Shown: positions 44,290-57,408, numbered from the stretch's first letter. The stretch is DNA of 64,000 nucleotides from Patellaria atrata CBS 101060 (GCA_010093705.1 MU006099.1:782757-846756), one strand, 5' to 3'. Made by a program: numbers and translations. The notes: a model not told the origin generated them from the sequence alone.

Positions 44290-46100
44290 GTTGCGTTTTA
44301 AACTAGGGAAGAAAATATGTTCGGTGTTTACTTTGCGCCATTATTTCTGATATGCGGACATGTACAGGACTGGTAAAAAAAAAAAAACTGGGGATTTAGG
44401 GTATTCTAAGTTACTGTACGTTGGTTATGTCCGTAATAGACTTTGTACGACGGGTTCATGCATGTCACACGGATGATGCCGGGGGTGTATAAATAGTTGC
44501 TCTGACTCGATTTTCACGGGTAGTATTGTGAATAGATCATAATTCAACCGAACATATTCCAAAGTGCCTTAGGACTCTAAGGTGCCCTACTCGGATTACT
44601 GTAAGGTATAAACTTATGGATGACTGTGGTTGAGGCTCGGAAATCCGTAAGGTTATGATGGAACCCTGGAAGAGCAGAAGCAAACGTCCCGATTCGCTGG
44701 TTTAACAATTATAAGAACCTTACGGAAGGTAAGCCTGTCACTTCCGCAACCAATGACTTGGATAGTTACGAGGCCGCATGTGAAGATGCAGGAGGATTAT
44801 TGTTGGGTGTGGAAGAGTCTTAAGATACCTTATTACAAAGAAAGGTAAGGTACAGCAACTCGATCTTTTACCGTTGTTAGCGTTCCCGTCTGATCACGTC
44901 TTCGTTTCGGAATTCAACCAATCCAATGTCAAGAAAGAGAACGTTCTGGATGAATAATTTGCTGTATTTTTGCGCTGAACCGTGCCTCTAGGATGCGCTA
45001 ACGACCGTAGAAAATCGGGTGCTGTAGGTGCGTAATGAAATCCTCTCGTTCCTTGAATTCATATAACATGGAATAGCATGCATGGATGTATATATCTAGC
45101 TTTCTCAACCGTTCCCGTGAACGCTGTAACCCAACGATGAGTGGCTGCAAAACCATCTCAGCAGATTTGGTAGCAATATGGACAAGAACTTGGATGGATC
45201 AATAATCGGCTTGTACGGTATTACTGTGTAGAACGCACTCGTAAGGTAGAGCGCCTTACCTTATAAGGGTAAAGGGTTCCATCCATACGTCAGTTCTAGT
45301 CACACCGGACTGTATGACTACCGTACATACTATACAGTACCCACCGGTTTTATTCAAATGTTACCGGATATCTGACGCGATCAGGTTAACGTCATCTATA
45401 ATTATATGCGCTGGGCGGTTGTCGCTTTGTCGGGTGTAACAATAGGTAGAGCCCCATATTAAATCAACACTACCCTTTTATCCCTTATCTCAAAACAAGC
45501 TGAAAGGAAACAAAAAGAAGTTTTCCTGACCCCATCGCAATAGATGAGTGAAGGTGCGTATAAAGATCTAAGAATGTCTTTCAACGCCGTTCTCATCGAC
45601 TATACCCTCACTGCTTTTTCCTAAAGCTACACATCCCACGCGCACGAGCTGTGCTCATCCCTCGTCACCTCCGTCCCAGTCAGCGGAATTACCGTACTCA
45701 TCGTACTCATCACCTCTATAATAAATATACTATACCGGACCCTGTCGACCCTGCATGCATTTGTCCTCTTCAGCTCTCATATCTGTACAGCGTTAGTTTC
45801 GAATCCTAACGGCCTTTCTATTTCTGGCCTGGATTGCGAATACCAATTACAGATTGTCAGAAAAGCAAATCCCCAGGGCAGCTACAGTACAAACTCGCAT
45901 TTGACACATAGCCACACCTAACCTTACGACTTACCCTTCCCGCTGTCTCCGCTCCCTTGGGTGCCAGTGGTACCTCCCTTGTCCTTCAGATTTCGTAGCC
46001 TTGTGGTCAATATATAGCTTCGACAATCCCTGCCCCACTCGTCTTACAATCTAGAACTTCTTTTTTACTTTTCGTGCATCTCTGCACATGAATATTCATC
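44290..46100. other. Spacer between creC and the arrestin gene, no gene seen
   Basis: A 1.8 kb region holding the creC 3' UTR and the arrestin promoter. Repeated AAGGTA/TACCTTA words occur at about 44580-44890 and 45240-45280. A short poly-A run lies near 44377. I see no coding frame with family similarity. Confidence 0.6.
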
Positions 46101-48089
46101 ATGGTTTTTGGCAGTGGCCAGTCCCATAAGCCGCAAGTAGAGATACTGTACGTCTGTTCCTGCTCCATCGCCATCGGTAGAACCATCCAGCGTTGCTTGT
46201 CATTCTGATCTTCTCTTGTAGTCCGGACTCTAAATACGTGACATTCTATGGAACGGATGCGGAAGCTGCCGGCCTCGATGTCACCGGGAGACTCATCCTC
46301 ACAAATTCTGATCATGTAGACATCAAGAGCATAAAGTTGGTTCTCAATGGCGTTCGGAAGGTTTCGTATGTGTTGGGATCCATTGTTGCCCATGGGGAAA
46401 CTGACGAACTATCACCCAGATTTCTGGCCAAAATGGCGAATCCTCAGCAAGTTACCACTAGAGAAGTAATAATGAATGAGAGTTCTGTATTATACCCTAT
46501 AGAAGGACAAAAGAAAAAGGCACATAGATTCGGCCCGGGCCGCCATGAGTGGAACTGGGCCTTCAAGATGCCGGCAAACGCACCACAGAGCGTCGCTGGG
46601 TTAGGATCTTCATACGTGAGATATACTTTGACCGCATCTGTACAGACAGGCATGATGGACAAGAACATCGAAAAGGAAAAATTACTATACGTTATGAAAG
46701 CACCGCCCAGAGACACCGTAGATACGGAACCTTCCGAACAAGTAGGGATTCTACAGTGCTTATATGTGCAAATATGTTCAGAGAATGCAGGACTAATCCG
46801 AAATACTAGGTGAACGAAGACATTTGGACAAATAAAATCAGCTATAGGATAACCGTTCCCCGAATAAAATTCATATACGGGACGTGGGTAAACGTGGACT
46901 TCGTTTTAACCCCTCTCAAGAAGGGTCTATCAATTGGTAAAATTACCATGGAAGTCCATGAGAAGATTACACTTGCTACTGAGAAGTGGGGTCGGACGTG
47001 TACAAATACCGACACCATCACTGTGACGAGAAAAGAACTTGATATGCCAGAAGACGCAGAGCATCTTGGGTCGTCTGACGACCCCGACAACTTATATGAC
47101 GAGTCATACCGTTTCAAGTGTACCCTAGAACTGCCGAAAGATCTCAAGCTCTGCCGGCCTACGGTAGAAACCGACGCTATCAAGATTGAGCACAAGCTGA
47201 GGTTGCATGTTAACCTTTTAAACCCCGAGGGACACACTAGCCAGGTATGTTCACAGTCCGATAAGTTCGTATACTTCATCTAATTCGATTTCAGCTACTC
47301 GTCAAAAATATGCTCAAACTATACCATTCCCCACACATGCCCATGGGGGACGATCTTTGCGTTTCCATGGCGCAACTTTCACTGACAGAAGAATCAGTAC
47401 ATTCAGATTTGGCGGCAATAGCTCCTCCCCCGCACTATGGGGAGCACACTTTAGACATGGTTGTCGATGGGGACGACCCGAATATCATTACCCCAGCTTT
47501 GAGACATAGCCCTCATGGGAGTCATGTTGCCACGCCTATCCACGGCAGTAGACGACCGTCTGTGGAAGATATCTCCTTGGGTGCAATAGCAGCAGAAGAC
47601 GCTCGCGATGGCGCTTCTGCCACACAGCTTCACTCCCGTCTGAGTGGACTACAAGATCATGGGTCAAGCCGATGGGCGAGAGCCCAGGTTATTGATTCCC
47701 TTCAGTCATCCGGACAGAACACGCCGCATAACGGGTTGGACGATAGTCGTCGCTCCACAACTCCGAATGAAAATGGTTCTGCCAGCCGACATTCAAGACA
47801 AGCATCAGGGCAGGCGTATTTCTGGCCCCATGATGATGTTGTCCAGGCTCAATACGATATAGAGGCCTTGTCAAGAATCCCTAGCTACAACACGGCGGCC
47901 AGAACACCGATTCGCACTCCTGCACTAGAAGGTCTACCAACGTACGAAGCGGCGACAAGCAGACCGTCCAGTCCCTCCCCGCACGCGCGACAATCCCACG
48001 GTGGGACTGGCCTGAGATCCTTGCCGGAAGGAGTATCACTTGACGACAACCAGTCGATGACAACGTCTTCGACAGATGAGCGAAGGTGA
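46101..48089 (+). CDS. Alpha-arrestin (CreD/ART-like) with PPxY motif
   Basis: Four exons: 46101-46147, 46222-46741, 46810-47244 and 47295-48089; introns 50-74 nt; 598 aa. The N-terminal arrestin fold has SKYVTFYGTDAEAAGLDVTG and FGPGRHEWNWAFKMP; the C-terminal arrestin lobe starts with NKISYRITVPRIKFIYGTWV and contains LRLHVNLLNPEGHTSQ. A disordered tail begins with APPPHYGEH (near 377), which holds a PPHY motif able to bind WW domains of Rsp5/HulA-type ubiquitin ligases; LPTYE occurs later (near 545). In yeast and Aspergillus such arrestins bring Rsp5/HulA to plasma-membrane transporters for endocytosis. It lies next to creC, and Aspergillus CreD is an arrestin of this class, but the family has many members, so orthology to CreD is not claimed. 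Confidence 0.88.
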
Positions 48090-49136
48090 TTATAACCTTT
48101 ATTTAAGCGGAAAATACTTTCTTTTCCTGAGAGAGGTAACTTTGCTCGCACCACGAGCAGGCTACCTTTCCATTTTCCTTTTCATTGCTCCCTTTTCAAC
48201 GCAAGATACCATAGACGGATAGAAAAGGTTATTCACGTATTTGACTTTACTAATTCAGCATGGTGGTGCGGTACAGGTCTTTGTTCTCTCCCAAATTCTC
48301 CACTCACTGGTTAACCCGCATTCCGCGGATACTTGTTCAAGAGTTTTCGTAATAATAGATTGGCTTGAACGATGACCGGCTTAGCGGGGTTTTGGGAACT
48401 GATTAAAGGCGTTCGGTCGGGATTCTGTAAACAAAATCGGAGGAGCAAGCGATCAATGTTGGTGCAAGGGGGTCTTTTGTCTTCATTATATACGGTCTTT
48501 TGTGTATGAACACCATCAAGATTGCGCTTATAGAGAGGGTAATGGTTGCCCTACATGGTGGATAGAGAAAAAAGGAGAGGAATATTCAATTATAATGTAC
48601 AGAAATAGGATCATTTACTAAATGAAAACTCCTTTTTAGTAGTACATGGTTATAATGATATCCCCAACAGAACAATAAGTTACTGCGCTGTTGCCGAGTT
48701 GAACTTCTCTTTTGTCACGGGTTATATTTCCCACACATTTTACGACTGCTGCTATACAGGACGCATAGTTAAATGTCTTGAACGCTTTTTCTCAAGAGCG
48801 TATAATAATAATACTCGTTAAGGATACACGTAGGATATAAAAGTAACAGTAGGATAGAACCGTAGATCTCCCGTAGAACTCACCTTAGTTCTACCCCTCG
48901 CTTGGATCATGTCAGTGACGTCTGTATTTTCTTGTAAGAACTACATCCTTCCCCTCCCTCAGACCTCGAGCACAACACGTCATTATAAAGCTGGATTTGC
49001 CCTCCTCAATCCCCCCCCAAAGCTCTAAGTTACTAAATCTGGGATAGTATAAGATAGTTACACCTCCTGCTATAGTAAAGTTGGACCCTTAAGAGGCTTA
49101 CCCCATCATTCGCTCCACCAAGAAACATTCCTCAAT
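48090..49136. other. Spacer upstream of SLM1, no gene seen
   Basis: About 1.0 kb with the arrestin 3' UTR and the SLM1 promoter. CCTCCCC and CCCCCCCC pyrimidine runs occur near 48950-49020, shortly before the SLM1 ATG. No coding frame of note. Confidence 0.6.
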
Positions 49137-50902
49137 ATGACAACCCGCCCTATACCTACAAGAACCAGTACTACTGCTACGGATGACGATGCAGTCCCCG
49201 GTGAAGATACCAGTGAGGTATGCATACAGTTGTATTTTTCGGAGCTGTGACGCTCTTGGAGCTTTTGATAAGACGTGATCAGGATGGACTACGGAAGGGT
49301 TTCTGATATAAGCCTCCTGAACACAAATACTTTAAGGCGGTTTCTTGTGTAGCTGTCAAAATGGCTGATCTAAGAACGACTACAGGTTACTAGATTATTT
49401 CAGGAGCGTCTCCAAGCTTGGAAACATGCGGTAGTCTACCTCGAAGACTATATCGGCGCGACTGAGAAGGTGCATCACGCGCACGGTAAAGAATACGAGA
49501 AGGTCTTGAAGGTACTGGCGCTATTCATCTTAATATTGGTGGGCGCGCTGTGCTAATGGAGAACGTAGACCGTATCGCACCCTCTGAAAGAGGGAACGCA
49601 TTTCTCCCAGAGTCTGGGGGGAGTCGCAGGCATGTTTGATAATATTCGCTCGAATACGCAGGTAGGTATAACATCTTAATATACCAAACATTCCTTGTCT
49701 GAAGATCCGCAAAGGGCATATCCAATTCCCATTCCGATACGGCCAAGGTCTTGAAAGGCTCAGTGCTACCAGTTTTCGAACGCTTGCACGCTGAAATTAA
49801 GAATAAGAATAAAGAGCTCACTAAAGGTGCAGGCAAGGGAGCAAAGTTGGTTGACAAGGCCCGGAATTCTACTCAGAAGCAGATTGAACTGTTTGGCCAG
49901 CATACTGCTACCTTTGACAGCACAGGTGGGCGCATACGTGCCGAAGACGATCCCTATGTTCTTCAACGTGGTGTTTTGCACCGTCTCAACAAGCAAGTCA
50001 TCGAAGAGAACAACAATCGACAAGATCTCCTGGCCGTGCAGGATGGCTTCGCTCAATTTGAAGCACATGTGCTACAAACGGTTCAGACTGGTATGGGCCA
50101 ATTTATGCAAGTCGTTAACGGACAGGCCGAACAAAGCAAGGCCATGTACTCCGACATGGTTGGAACCATCCAGCGTATTCCTCCTGACTTCGAATGGAAA
50201 GGGTTCCTCTCACGTAACACGCACATACTGATCGATCCTAACGTTCCCCAACGGACCGTCTCCAGCATTCAATTTCCCAACCAGAATCACCGTTCCACAA
50301 AGCCTCTTATTGCAGGCTCGCTGGAAAAGAAGGGTAAGCTCCTCAAGAGATATGAAACGGCATATTACGTCGTAACGCCTTCGAAATACCTCCATGAGTT
50401 CAAGACCGACGATGACTTCGGCAAGGAGCCGACCCCTGAAATCTCGCTCTATCTCCCTGACTGTGTTGTCGGTGGCATCGACGGTCAAAAGTTCAATGTC
50501 AAGGGTAAAGACGTTTCAAAGGGCTCTGTCGGGAACAAATTCAGCATGAGCCACGAATTTGCGTTTAAAGCACATACGCCTTCTGATGCGCAAGCCTGGT
50601 GGGAAACGCTCCGCAGCGCAGCTGGACAGGTCACGAACGAGCTACCGGAAGCTAGCACGGTTAATAGCCCCGTGAGCCCTGTCGATCAGAAGGAAAAGAT
50701 GCCAGCGTTACAGACGGAGAATCTGCCGCAGCAAACGCAAACACAAGGGGTGACGAGCGCCGGAACGACAGCTCCGACTACGGCAGGCACTAGTAAGAGT
50801 AGTATACAGAGTCCACAGACGGCGAGTACGGCTTCGACAAGTGCAGGGACGGGAGTAGCGTCTCCGACTACCGGAATTGAAAAGCAACCGGGCCAGTCGT
50901 AA
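49137..50902 (+). CDS. SLM1: Slm1/Slm2-like PI(4,5)P2-binding protein (BAR-like plus PH)
   Basis: Four exons: 49137-49217, 49404-49511, 49569-49661 and 49715-50902; introns 186, 57 and 53 nt; 489 aa. A helical BAR-like region (about 30-240) holds YIGATEKVHHAHGKEYEKVL, SLGGVAGMFDNIRSNTQ and LPVFERLHAEIKNKNKEL. A PH domain (about 285-400) has AGSLEKKGKLLKRYETAYYV and ends near WWETLRSAA. The tail is Thr/Ser/Gln-rich. In yeast, Slm proteins bind PI(4,5)P2 at the plasma membrane and eisosomes and hand TORC2 its substrate Ypk1. The first intron is longer than the rest and may hide an extra exon. The exon 4 acceptor at 49714 (CAAAG) was chosen because it restores QGISNSHSDTAKVLKG, matching the family. 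Confidence 0.88.
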
Positions 50903-51285
50903 CTTAGGGGTTCGTAGATATGATGATCCCGAAAACGACGGATAAGTGTGATGGGACATGATCAGGAGGGATAGCGACTCGGACACACTTTACGTTGATG
51001 TATTTTCTTTACGTTTCCTTTAATTTGTGCGCCTTGACGATGATAACTTGACGATACTTATATTTAGTTTATTCAATGAACCCCGTCGGTAATGTAGACT
51101 GGCAACTTGGCCTACTTTCCAGTTCGATGTCCGGTAGCATCCATGTACTCTCCCTTATATGCACTAATATGCGATCAAACTAGACACATACCAGTTCTCT
51201 CAGTTCCGCTCAAAACTATGGAGTCATGAGTTCTCTGAAAAATAAGGCTAAATTCGGATAGATCGTCATGAAAACATGCTTTGTA
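50903..51285. other. Convergent 3' spacer, no gene seen
   Basis: Between the SLM1 stop (reading right) and the ALKBH1-like stop (reading left). It should hold both 3' UTRs. No coding frame or RNA gene seen. Confidence 0.7.
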
Positions 51286-52738
51286 TCAGTCCCACACCTG
51301 CCGTACATTGAGATTGATCCGCTTGTTCGCCATCCAACCTTTCCAATGTGCATACGGATCTCTTTGTTTGCTTGTAGGATAGCTGATATCATCAGTACCA
51401 GTTCTATTCTCGAACCGGGAGCATTCGATCTCGTTCACTTCTTCATCACGTTTCCCACATACGAGCTCTGCAGGCCAGTCTTTCAGGAATTTCGGAGAGG
51501 TTCCCTCGATGACCTTCGGAACGCCGTGCCATGCGAACCTACTCTTCCCCGTCATGAAGACGGCATCACCCGAGCGGAGACGGAGGACGATGCATTCGCA
51601 GTTATTTTCAGCTTCCGTACAAGCACTATTTTCGAATTTTGACCCGTCGGACGATTTGTGAGATGGTTCGTTTTCTAGCCCAAGCACGAGGATGCCATCA
51701 CAACCTATGCTCATGCTCACGAGACCTTTTCCCACTTCCTCACTAACATCGCGATGTACGCTGAGCGTGTCGCCCGCAGAGTATATGTTCACGATCGCCG
51801 CTTGTGGGATCATGGAATACCATGTCTCTGCAACGTGAGAAGAGGAAGTTTCCTCACCCTCCGTATCAGTTTCGTATGTGATTTCACCACCGTTCTGCTC
51901 CACCTCCGAACGAGAAGATGGAGCGGAATCGGAGAACAAACGAGAGAGGAGGAATGAAAGGTCTGCAGGAAAGGGAGGGGCCGGGGTGGAAGGGTAGGTC
52001 TTCTGAGTCCAGTCGTACTGAGCCCCGAGGGTGAACCACCGAAGTTTAGAGGAGAGGAATGAGGAAAATGGGAGAGGCTTGTGCAAGGTTAAATCTCTTG
52101 GGGGAAACGGTTCGAAAGATTGTATTCCACCATCTGAAGAAGCGATGGCGATAGGAAAGGACGTCCTAGCGGAAGCTTTCTTTGAGAGCTTAGGAGATGT
52201 TGGTGAAGATGGAAGGGAGAAGAACGAAGCGTGATTGGGAGGATATGAAACGTGGTAGTGGGTGTGGATGTTAGAAAGATGGGAGGGGTTTGAGAGGTCC
52301 CGGTGAAGGAGTCGGGAGAGGAGAGTGAGTTGAATGCGAGGAGGGAGAAGAGAGGGGATGATGTAGAGACCTGACGAACGGTATCAGATGGAAAATTGAA
52401 ATAGAGCGTTGGAAAAAGGAAATGTAAAATTGAATTATTCAATTACCTGGCATGGAAGAATGCTCATAGATACGAACGCTTTGGAGATCCATACATGATA
52501 TAGTACTTAGTTCGTGTGGAGAGCCATAGTGAACGAATTCATTGTAGATATCAGAGAGATGCTCAGGTTGGAACACGCTGACTTGTCTTACACATTTTCT
52601 CTGCGCCTGTGATAGATCTCTGGTTAAATCGATTATATCAGAATCTTGATCTAGAGCGCGGATTGACGATTTCTGGTAGTCCTTATAGATTTTGCGGATT
52701 CGATCCGGAGGTCGCTGATAGGGATCAAGATGCTCCAT
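51286..52738 (-). CDS. ALKBH1: AlkB homologue 1-type 2-oxoglutarate/Fe(II) dioxygenase
   Basis: Two exons: 52738-52447 and 52370-51286, intron 76 nt; 458 aa. The segment GLYIIPSLLPPRIQLTLLSR follows the intron, then ARTSFPIAI and LRWFTLGAQYDW. The iron-binding His-x-Asp is in VNIYSAGDTLSVHRDVS (about residue 302); the distal His is in SRFAWHGVPKV; the 2-oxoglutarate-binding Arg pair is in RINLNVRQVW near the end. These are the AlkB signatures. Fe(II), 2-oxoglutarate and oxygen are used to remove methyl groups from nucleic acids. ALKBH1 members act on tRNA and, in some reports, mitochondrial RNA or DNA; the substrate here is unknown. The gene is head-to-head with CDK1. Confidence 0.92.
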
Positions 52739-53247
52739 GGCGGGCCTGTTCTAATGCTCGATCGAGATATGTTTCCTTTCTCGTCCGAAGTTGAGGAATA
52801 ATTAATTTGAAATCTGAAATCTGATAACTGATAACTGATGTTCGACGTTTGATGTTTGAATATCTCGATGTCTGATTTATGATTTACCACCATTTTGCCG
52901 ATGTAGCCAATCATCGCGCGCAGAACCCTCAGCAACAGTTTTGTGTACCTTACCTCAAGATGTTTACCTTAGACACGCCTCAAACCTCCGACCACACCCA
53001 ACATCCATCACGCTTCTTTCAAAGGTCCAAGCACAACCTACTAACCAGCGGGCACCTTAGAATATTCTCTTCCTCGCTCATCACATTCTTCTCGATTCGA
53101 AGCTCACACCCGGGGAGGAGAGCCGAATCAACCTCATTTGAAGCGACCTGAAGGGGTAAACGAATCTTTCTCCCTAATCTCACAGACTCAAGAAGTCTCA
53201 ATCCCTTCGGAAAGGATACAAACTTCCTCCATATCAAGAGTACTGCA
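52739..53247. promoter_or_regulatory. Divergent promoter region, ALKBH1-like and CDK1
   Basis: A 509-bp head-to-head spacer between start codons. It includes a patch of short direct repeats at 52808-52876 (GAAATCT twice, GATAACT twice, then GATGTT/GATTT words). TACCTTACC occurs near 52928. Shared promoter use is inferred from geometry. Confidence 0.5.
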
Positions 53248-54477
53248 ATGGAGAACTACCAGAAATTGGAGAAGATCGGAGAAGGTACAACACCCCACGT
53301 CCACTATACTCTCACAAACATTATAACCATGGTTGCGCGAATGCTAATCTATAGCCGCAAATAGGAACTTATGGCGTTGTCTACAAGGCTCGCGATCTTC
53401 TCGCCAAAGATCAACGTATAGTAGCCCTCAAGAAGATTCGTCTTGAAGCTGAAGATGAGGGCGTTCCCTCCACCGCAATTCGCGAAATTTCATTGCTGAA
53501 GGAAATGAACAATGAGAACATCGTTCGTCTACTCAACATCGTGCACGCTGATGGTCACAAGCTCTACCTCGTTTGTGAGTTCCTCGAATTGGACTTGAAG
53601 AAGTATATGGAAGCACTACCGGTCAGCCAGGGAGGACGGGGTAAACCTCTACCCGAGGGAAGCGTCATGCAGCACAAAGGTCTAGGGCCAGAGATGGTAA
53701 AGAAGTTTATGACTCAGTTAGTTCAAGGAATTAAACACTGCCATTCGCATCGTGTTCTGCACAGGGACTTGAAGCCTCAGAATCTGCTCATTGACAAGGA
53801 TGGGAATTTGAAGCTCGCAGATTTCGGCCTTGCCAGAGCGTTTGGCGTACCATTGAGGACATATACGCATGAGGTATTTCACCCACTCCTTTTCGGCACC
53901 TTGATTGGATGAAGACTTTGCTGATAGATCTCAAAAGGTCGTCACTCTCTGGTATCGCGCACCGGAGATTCTCCTCGGTGGCCGCCAGTATTCAACTGGT
54001 GTCGACATGTGGTCGGTCGGCTGTATCTTCGCTGAGATGTGCACTCGGAAGCCCCTATTTCCCGGTGACTCAGAGATAGACGAAATCTTTAAAATCTTCA
54101 AGTACGTTCTATACCTTCTCCTTACGTTCACTTTCCACGGTACGGGAACTATCAATCCCACTCTCTTACAGTTTCAGGCTTGAAATCCTTCAAGACTTCC
54201 CTCTAACCATACCCTGAACAGGATCCTTGGTACGCCCACCGAACAAGATTGGCCCGGCGTAACATCGTTCCCAGACTTCAAACCCTCGTTCCCCAAATGG
54301 CAGCGCCAGGATATTGCGGATGTGGTCCCTGGCCTCGATGATAACGGCTGGGATCTTCTCGACGCTATGCTTGTCTACGACCCCGCTGGCAGAATCTCGG
54401 CGAAGCAGGCAATAATACATCCCTATTTTACGGAGGGCGTCAGTGTTGGTCTGGAGGCAAGGAATGGTTTCTATTAA
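53248..54477 (+). CDS. CDK1: Cyclin-dependent kinase CDK1 (Cdc2/Cdc28/NimX)
   Basis: Four exons: 53248-53284, 53365-53873, 53938-54101 and 54222-54477; introns 80, 64 and 120 nt; 321 aa. [20 protein letters not shown] gives the Gly loop with inhibitory Thr14/Tyr15-type residues; the intron falls inside this loop. The cyclin-binding helix reads [17 protein letters not shown] (intact PSTAIRE). Catalytic [10 protein letters not shown], the DFGLARAF metal site and the T-loop [20 protein letters not shown] are all present. CDK1 drives mitosis with B-type cyclins. A short insert ([12 protein letters not shown]) after the hinge is typical of filamentous-fungal CDK1. Length matches NimX (323). The exon 3 acceptor, AAAAG at 53937, lacks a pyrimidine before AG but is the only one that keeps the T-loop intact. 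Confidence 0.97.
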
Positions 54478-55268
54478 GGGTAGGTCGGCGGCTATAAAGG
54501 GGCGTCGGGGAGGCCTGCTTGGGAAAGGACCGAAACGGGTAGAAATGGTCTCGGATATATGCATATATTGATGATTATTATTGCCTCACGAGAGCATGGG
54601 ATTCCATTGTCTAGGATTGAGCTTCTTGGGTTTTGTTGGAAGAAGTGCTGGACCACGGCAAATGGGCGTTGAAAGATTCTGGACTAAAAAAACTTCGGGA
54701 CTTATTGTTAATGCTGATGTGGGTTATGAAATGCATCTGTATTATCTCTCCTTCCTTGAACTGGGTGCATTCGGGGAAAACTATAATCTGGTTGCACGTC
54801 TACTCACCTACTCTAGTACGTACGATTATTGCACACAAGCTACTTTATATATGCAACTAACATCTCCGGATCGAAACTTCGCAATCTGCATAGTCAAGAC
54901 GAAGGACTTCTGTCCAAAACCCAGGACCTCACTGTGTTCCAAAGAAAATAATAGCAGTCGCACTGAGAATCCGCCTCAATTTGGAAGCAGAACGTCTGTC
55001 ACATAAACTAGGATTCATATAGTTCTATATAGTACTGGTAAACGTACTAGGGTATCATCCTCATTCTCGCCAGAGCGCCTTGTACCAGAACCCCCCAATA
55101 GAAAAGGAGCCCGAATTGACATAACACTCACACTTGCCATAAATCTGGTATATAGCGGGCATTAGATAGTTGTCCACCACCAAAGTTGTATATGGTATAG
55201 AATACCCCACAGCATACTAGGCTAAGACGCAAGTCTAGCTCTAGTAACAGGTATATAATCCCAACATC
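54478..55268. other. Convergent 3' spacer, no gene seen
   Basis: Between the CDK1 stop and the stop of the AT-hook protein gene. A 141-codon plus-strand frame (54581-55006) and a minus frame over 54190-54564 have no family signal; the second overlaps the CDK1 last exon. Both 3' UTRs should be here. Confidence 0.65.
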
Positions 55269-57408
55269 CTAATCGATTATGACGGGAATGTCACGAACCC
55301 ATTGTTCGATCTCGAGACCCCTTTCAGTATCGTCAGAGATGAACAGGTTCTTAAGAAGCCACGCCATGTATGTAATCTCTGTGGCGGTCCGCCCTCTCAA
55401 GGATTTCCCCCTCCCGCATGAGTCTTTAAAAATCTTCGCGAATACAGCTACTTCGCTACGGTTCTTGGAACTATATCTTGCTAAGCCGAAAATCAGGGCC
55501 TCCTTTTCCTCTTCACTCCAGCCTTGGTCATCCATCATGCGCCACCAATTCGGGGAAGACCGTTTATCGCTCTTTGTGGGGAAGACCTCGATGCGATCGA
55601 AGGGTTCGCCGTTGGCATCGATATCATAATGGTTGGCTGGCTCGATAGGCCATTCTGGTGCGGCTAGATGACCGTATCTCCGAGCGTCAGGCTCAGCTAA
55701 AAGTCGTGCGGTGTGCAGTGCAATCCAACGACGCCTTCTTGCGTCTTTGACAGCCTGTTCTTGTTCCCTTTGCACCCGAATAGCTTCCTCCAGCTGTTGT
55801 ACTCTTAGCCCCTTCTCTTTTCTCCTAGCTGCTTCTTGTTGACTGTCGTAGATATCGAGTTCTCTCTGGAAACCTTTGTAGATTGGCTCTAACTTTACGA
55901 AAATACCCTTGACTGGTTTAATGACGCCCATGTCGCGGGGCCGATATGTGACAGAGTGTAGTTTTTGTTTGATGTCAAGGATAATTTTCATGATCCGGGT
56001 TATTCTTCGCAATGAAGAGACAAAGAGATCGGTGTCCCGTTGACCCCGATGAATGATAGTATTGTGATAGTTAGTGGAGTGGCAAAGCACTCTAGTTAGA
56101 CACGGAACTATCGTCGTGTACACATCCTGCACTAATTCTTTAGTCTTGAAGTTCATACTAGCAATATTGTTTTGAAGGTCATCTAGCACGTCATTGACTT
56201 CGACCAACGCCTTCTTGATATCGTCCCTTGTTCTCGGTTTGGCCTCATAACTTGATCCCATAGTTTCACACTCTCGGTATATTTCCTCGCCGACTTCTGT
56301 AAGAATCTCAAAGTCACGTGTTGTTTTCGACCCTTGACTATAAGAGACTCCGACGGCTTTAATTGACCGGTATAGTCCACGAAGATTAATCTTTCGACCG
56401 AATAGATTGTCCTGGCTCTCTGTTTCCGACACTGCATGTTCCGACTCTTGCTCCACCGGTGTAGAAGATTTCCTGTAGGAAGACCTTTCATCCTCCTGTT
56501 CGGCGTCTTCGTTGGGTCCATGATCTAATCCGCGACCATCATCCTTGTCAGGAGGATCATCCACTTCAATAACCACATTCACATTTGAGCCCTTCGGGGG
56601 TCTGCCGCGGCGCTTTGGTTGCGCCTGCGACGGTTTCGCAGCTGTGAGTTCTGATTCTTGTCTTGGGTCATACTGCTGCGCCGTACTAGATTCTCTATGA
56701 CCCGACTTTCGGGTGGTTTGTTTCTTTTTTGCTCTTTGTGATTCAACCGTGGATGGTAACTTGTTTCCTAATGACCTTGTGGTACGGGTTGAAGACTTCG
56801 CCGACGAGCGTGTAACTTGCTGATTCCCCTCGATTGTTTTAGTTGTGGGTTCAATCACCTCATCAGCCTGTTTCCGGTTATTCTTGGGTCGAACAGTACT
56901 CGGGCTAGGACGTTGTATCCGGAAATCATGCAGACCATCACCGTCACCTGTTTTCGATCTCGTTCTTACATTCGGGCTGGGTAGAGACCGTGAGGTGTTT
57001 AATAGCGACGCAGATTCGGCCGCCAATACTGTCTCATTGGAGATTGCAGCACCAGGGCTAAGAAAGCGTACTGCAGTTGCTAGCACAGCTTCTGTCTTGT
57101 CCTCTTTCGATAGAGCTGCGCCCATACTGCGCGTCTGTTCCGTCAGCAATTGGTTTGACGGCAAATCCTGCGGTTCTGCGCTTTCGGTTTCAGAATCGGA
57201 ATCTACGTGTCTTCGATAAGCGACGTCGGTGATAGGTTAGGTGCAATCAGGTGAAGTCGAGGCAAGACGAACCCGTTTCGGGGAGATCATGAGCAAGATC
57301 AGACACATTAGGTCCTTCTTCATCCTCAAGTTCCTCATCCTGCGAAACATTATCCATCTCATTCTCTGAGTCCGACTCCGGATCAGCGTTATCGTTCCTT
57401 TTGGCCAT
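55269..57408 (-). CDS. AT-hook and SANT/Myb-like nuclear protein, unknown role
   Basis: Two exons: 57408-57273 and 57202-55269, intron 70 nt with a GTTCGT donor; 689 aa. An acidic start (MAKRNDNADPESDSENEMDN) leads into a long Ser/Arg/Lys-rich region with one clear AT-hook (QPKRRGRPPKGS, about 230-240), which suggests minor-groove DNA binding. The second half is helical, with a basic coiled stretch of Arg/Gln/Glu (QLEEAIRVQREQEQAVKDAR). Near the C-terminus a SANT/Myb-like segment starts DQGWSEEEKEALIFGLARY. I do not recognise the exact family; a chromatin or rDNA/telomere factor is possible but unproven. The gene is head-to-head with the PP2A activator RRD1. Confidence 0.75.

Noticed and set aside
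54581-55006. 141-codon plus frame after CDK1
   Set aside because: Located in the convergent 3' spacer, no family signal, mixed composition.
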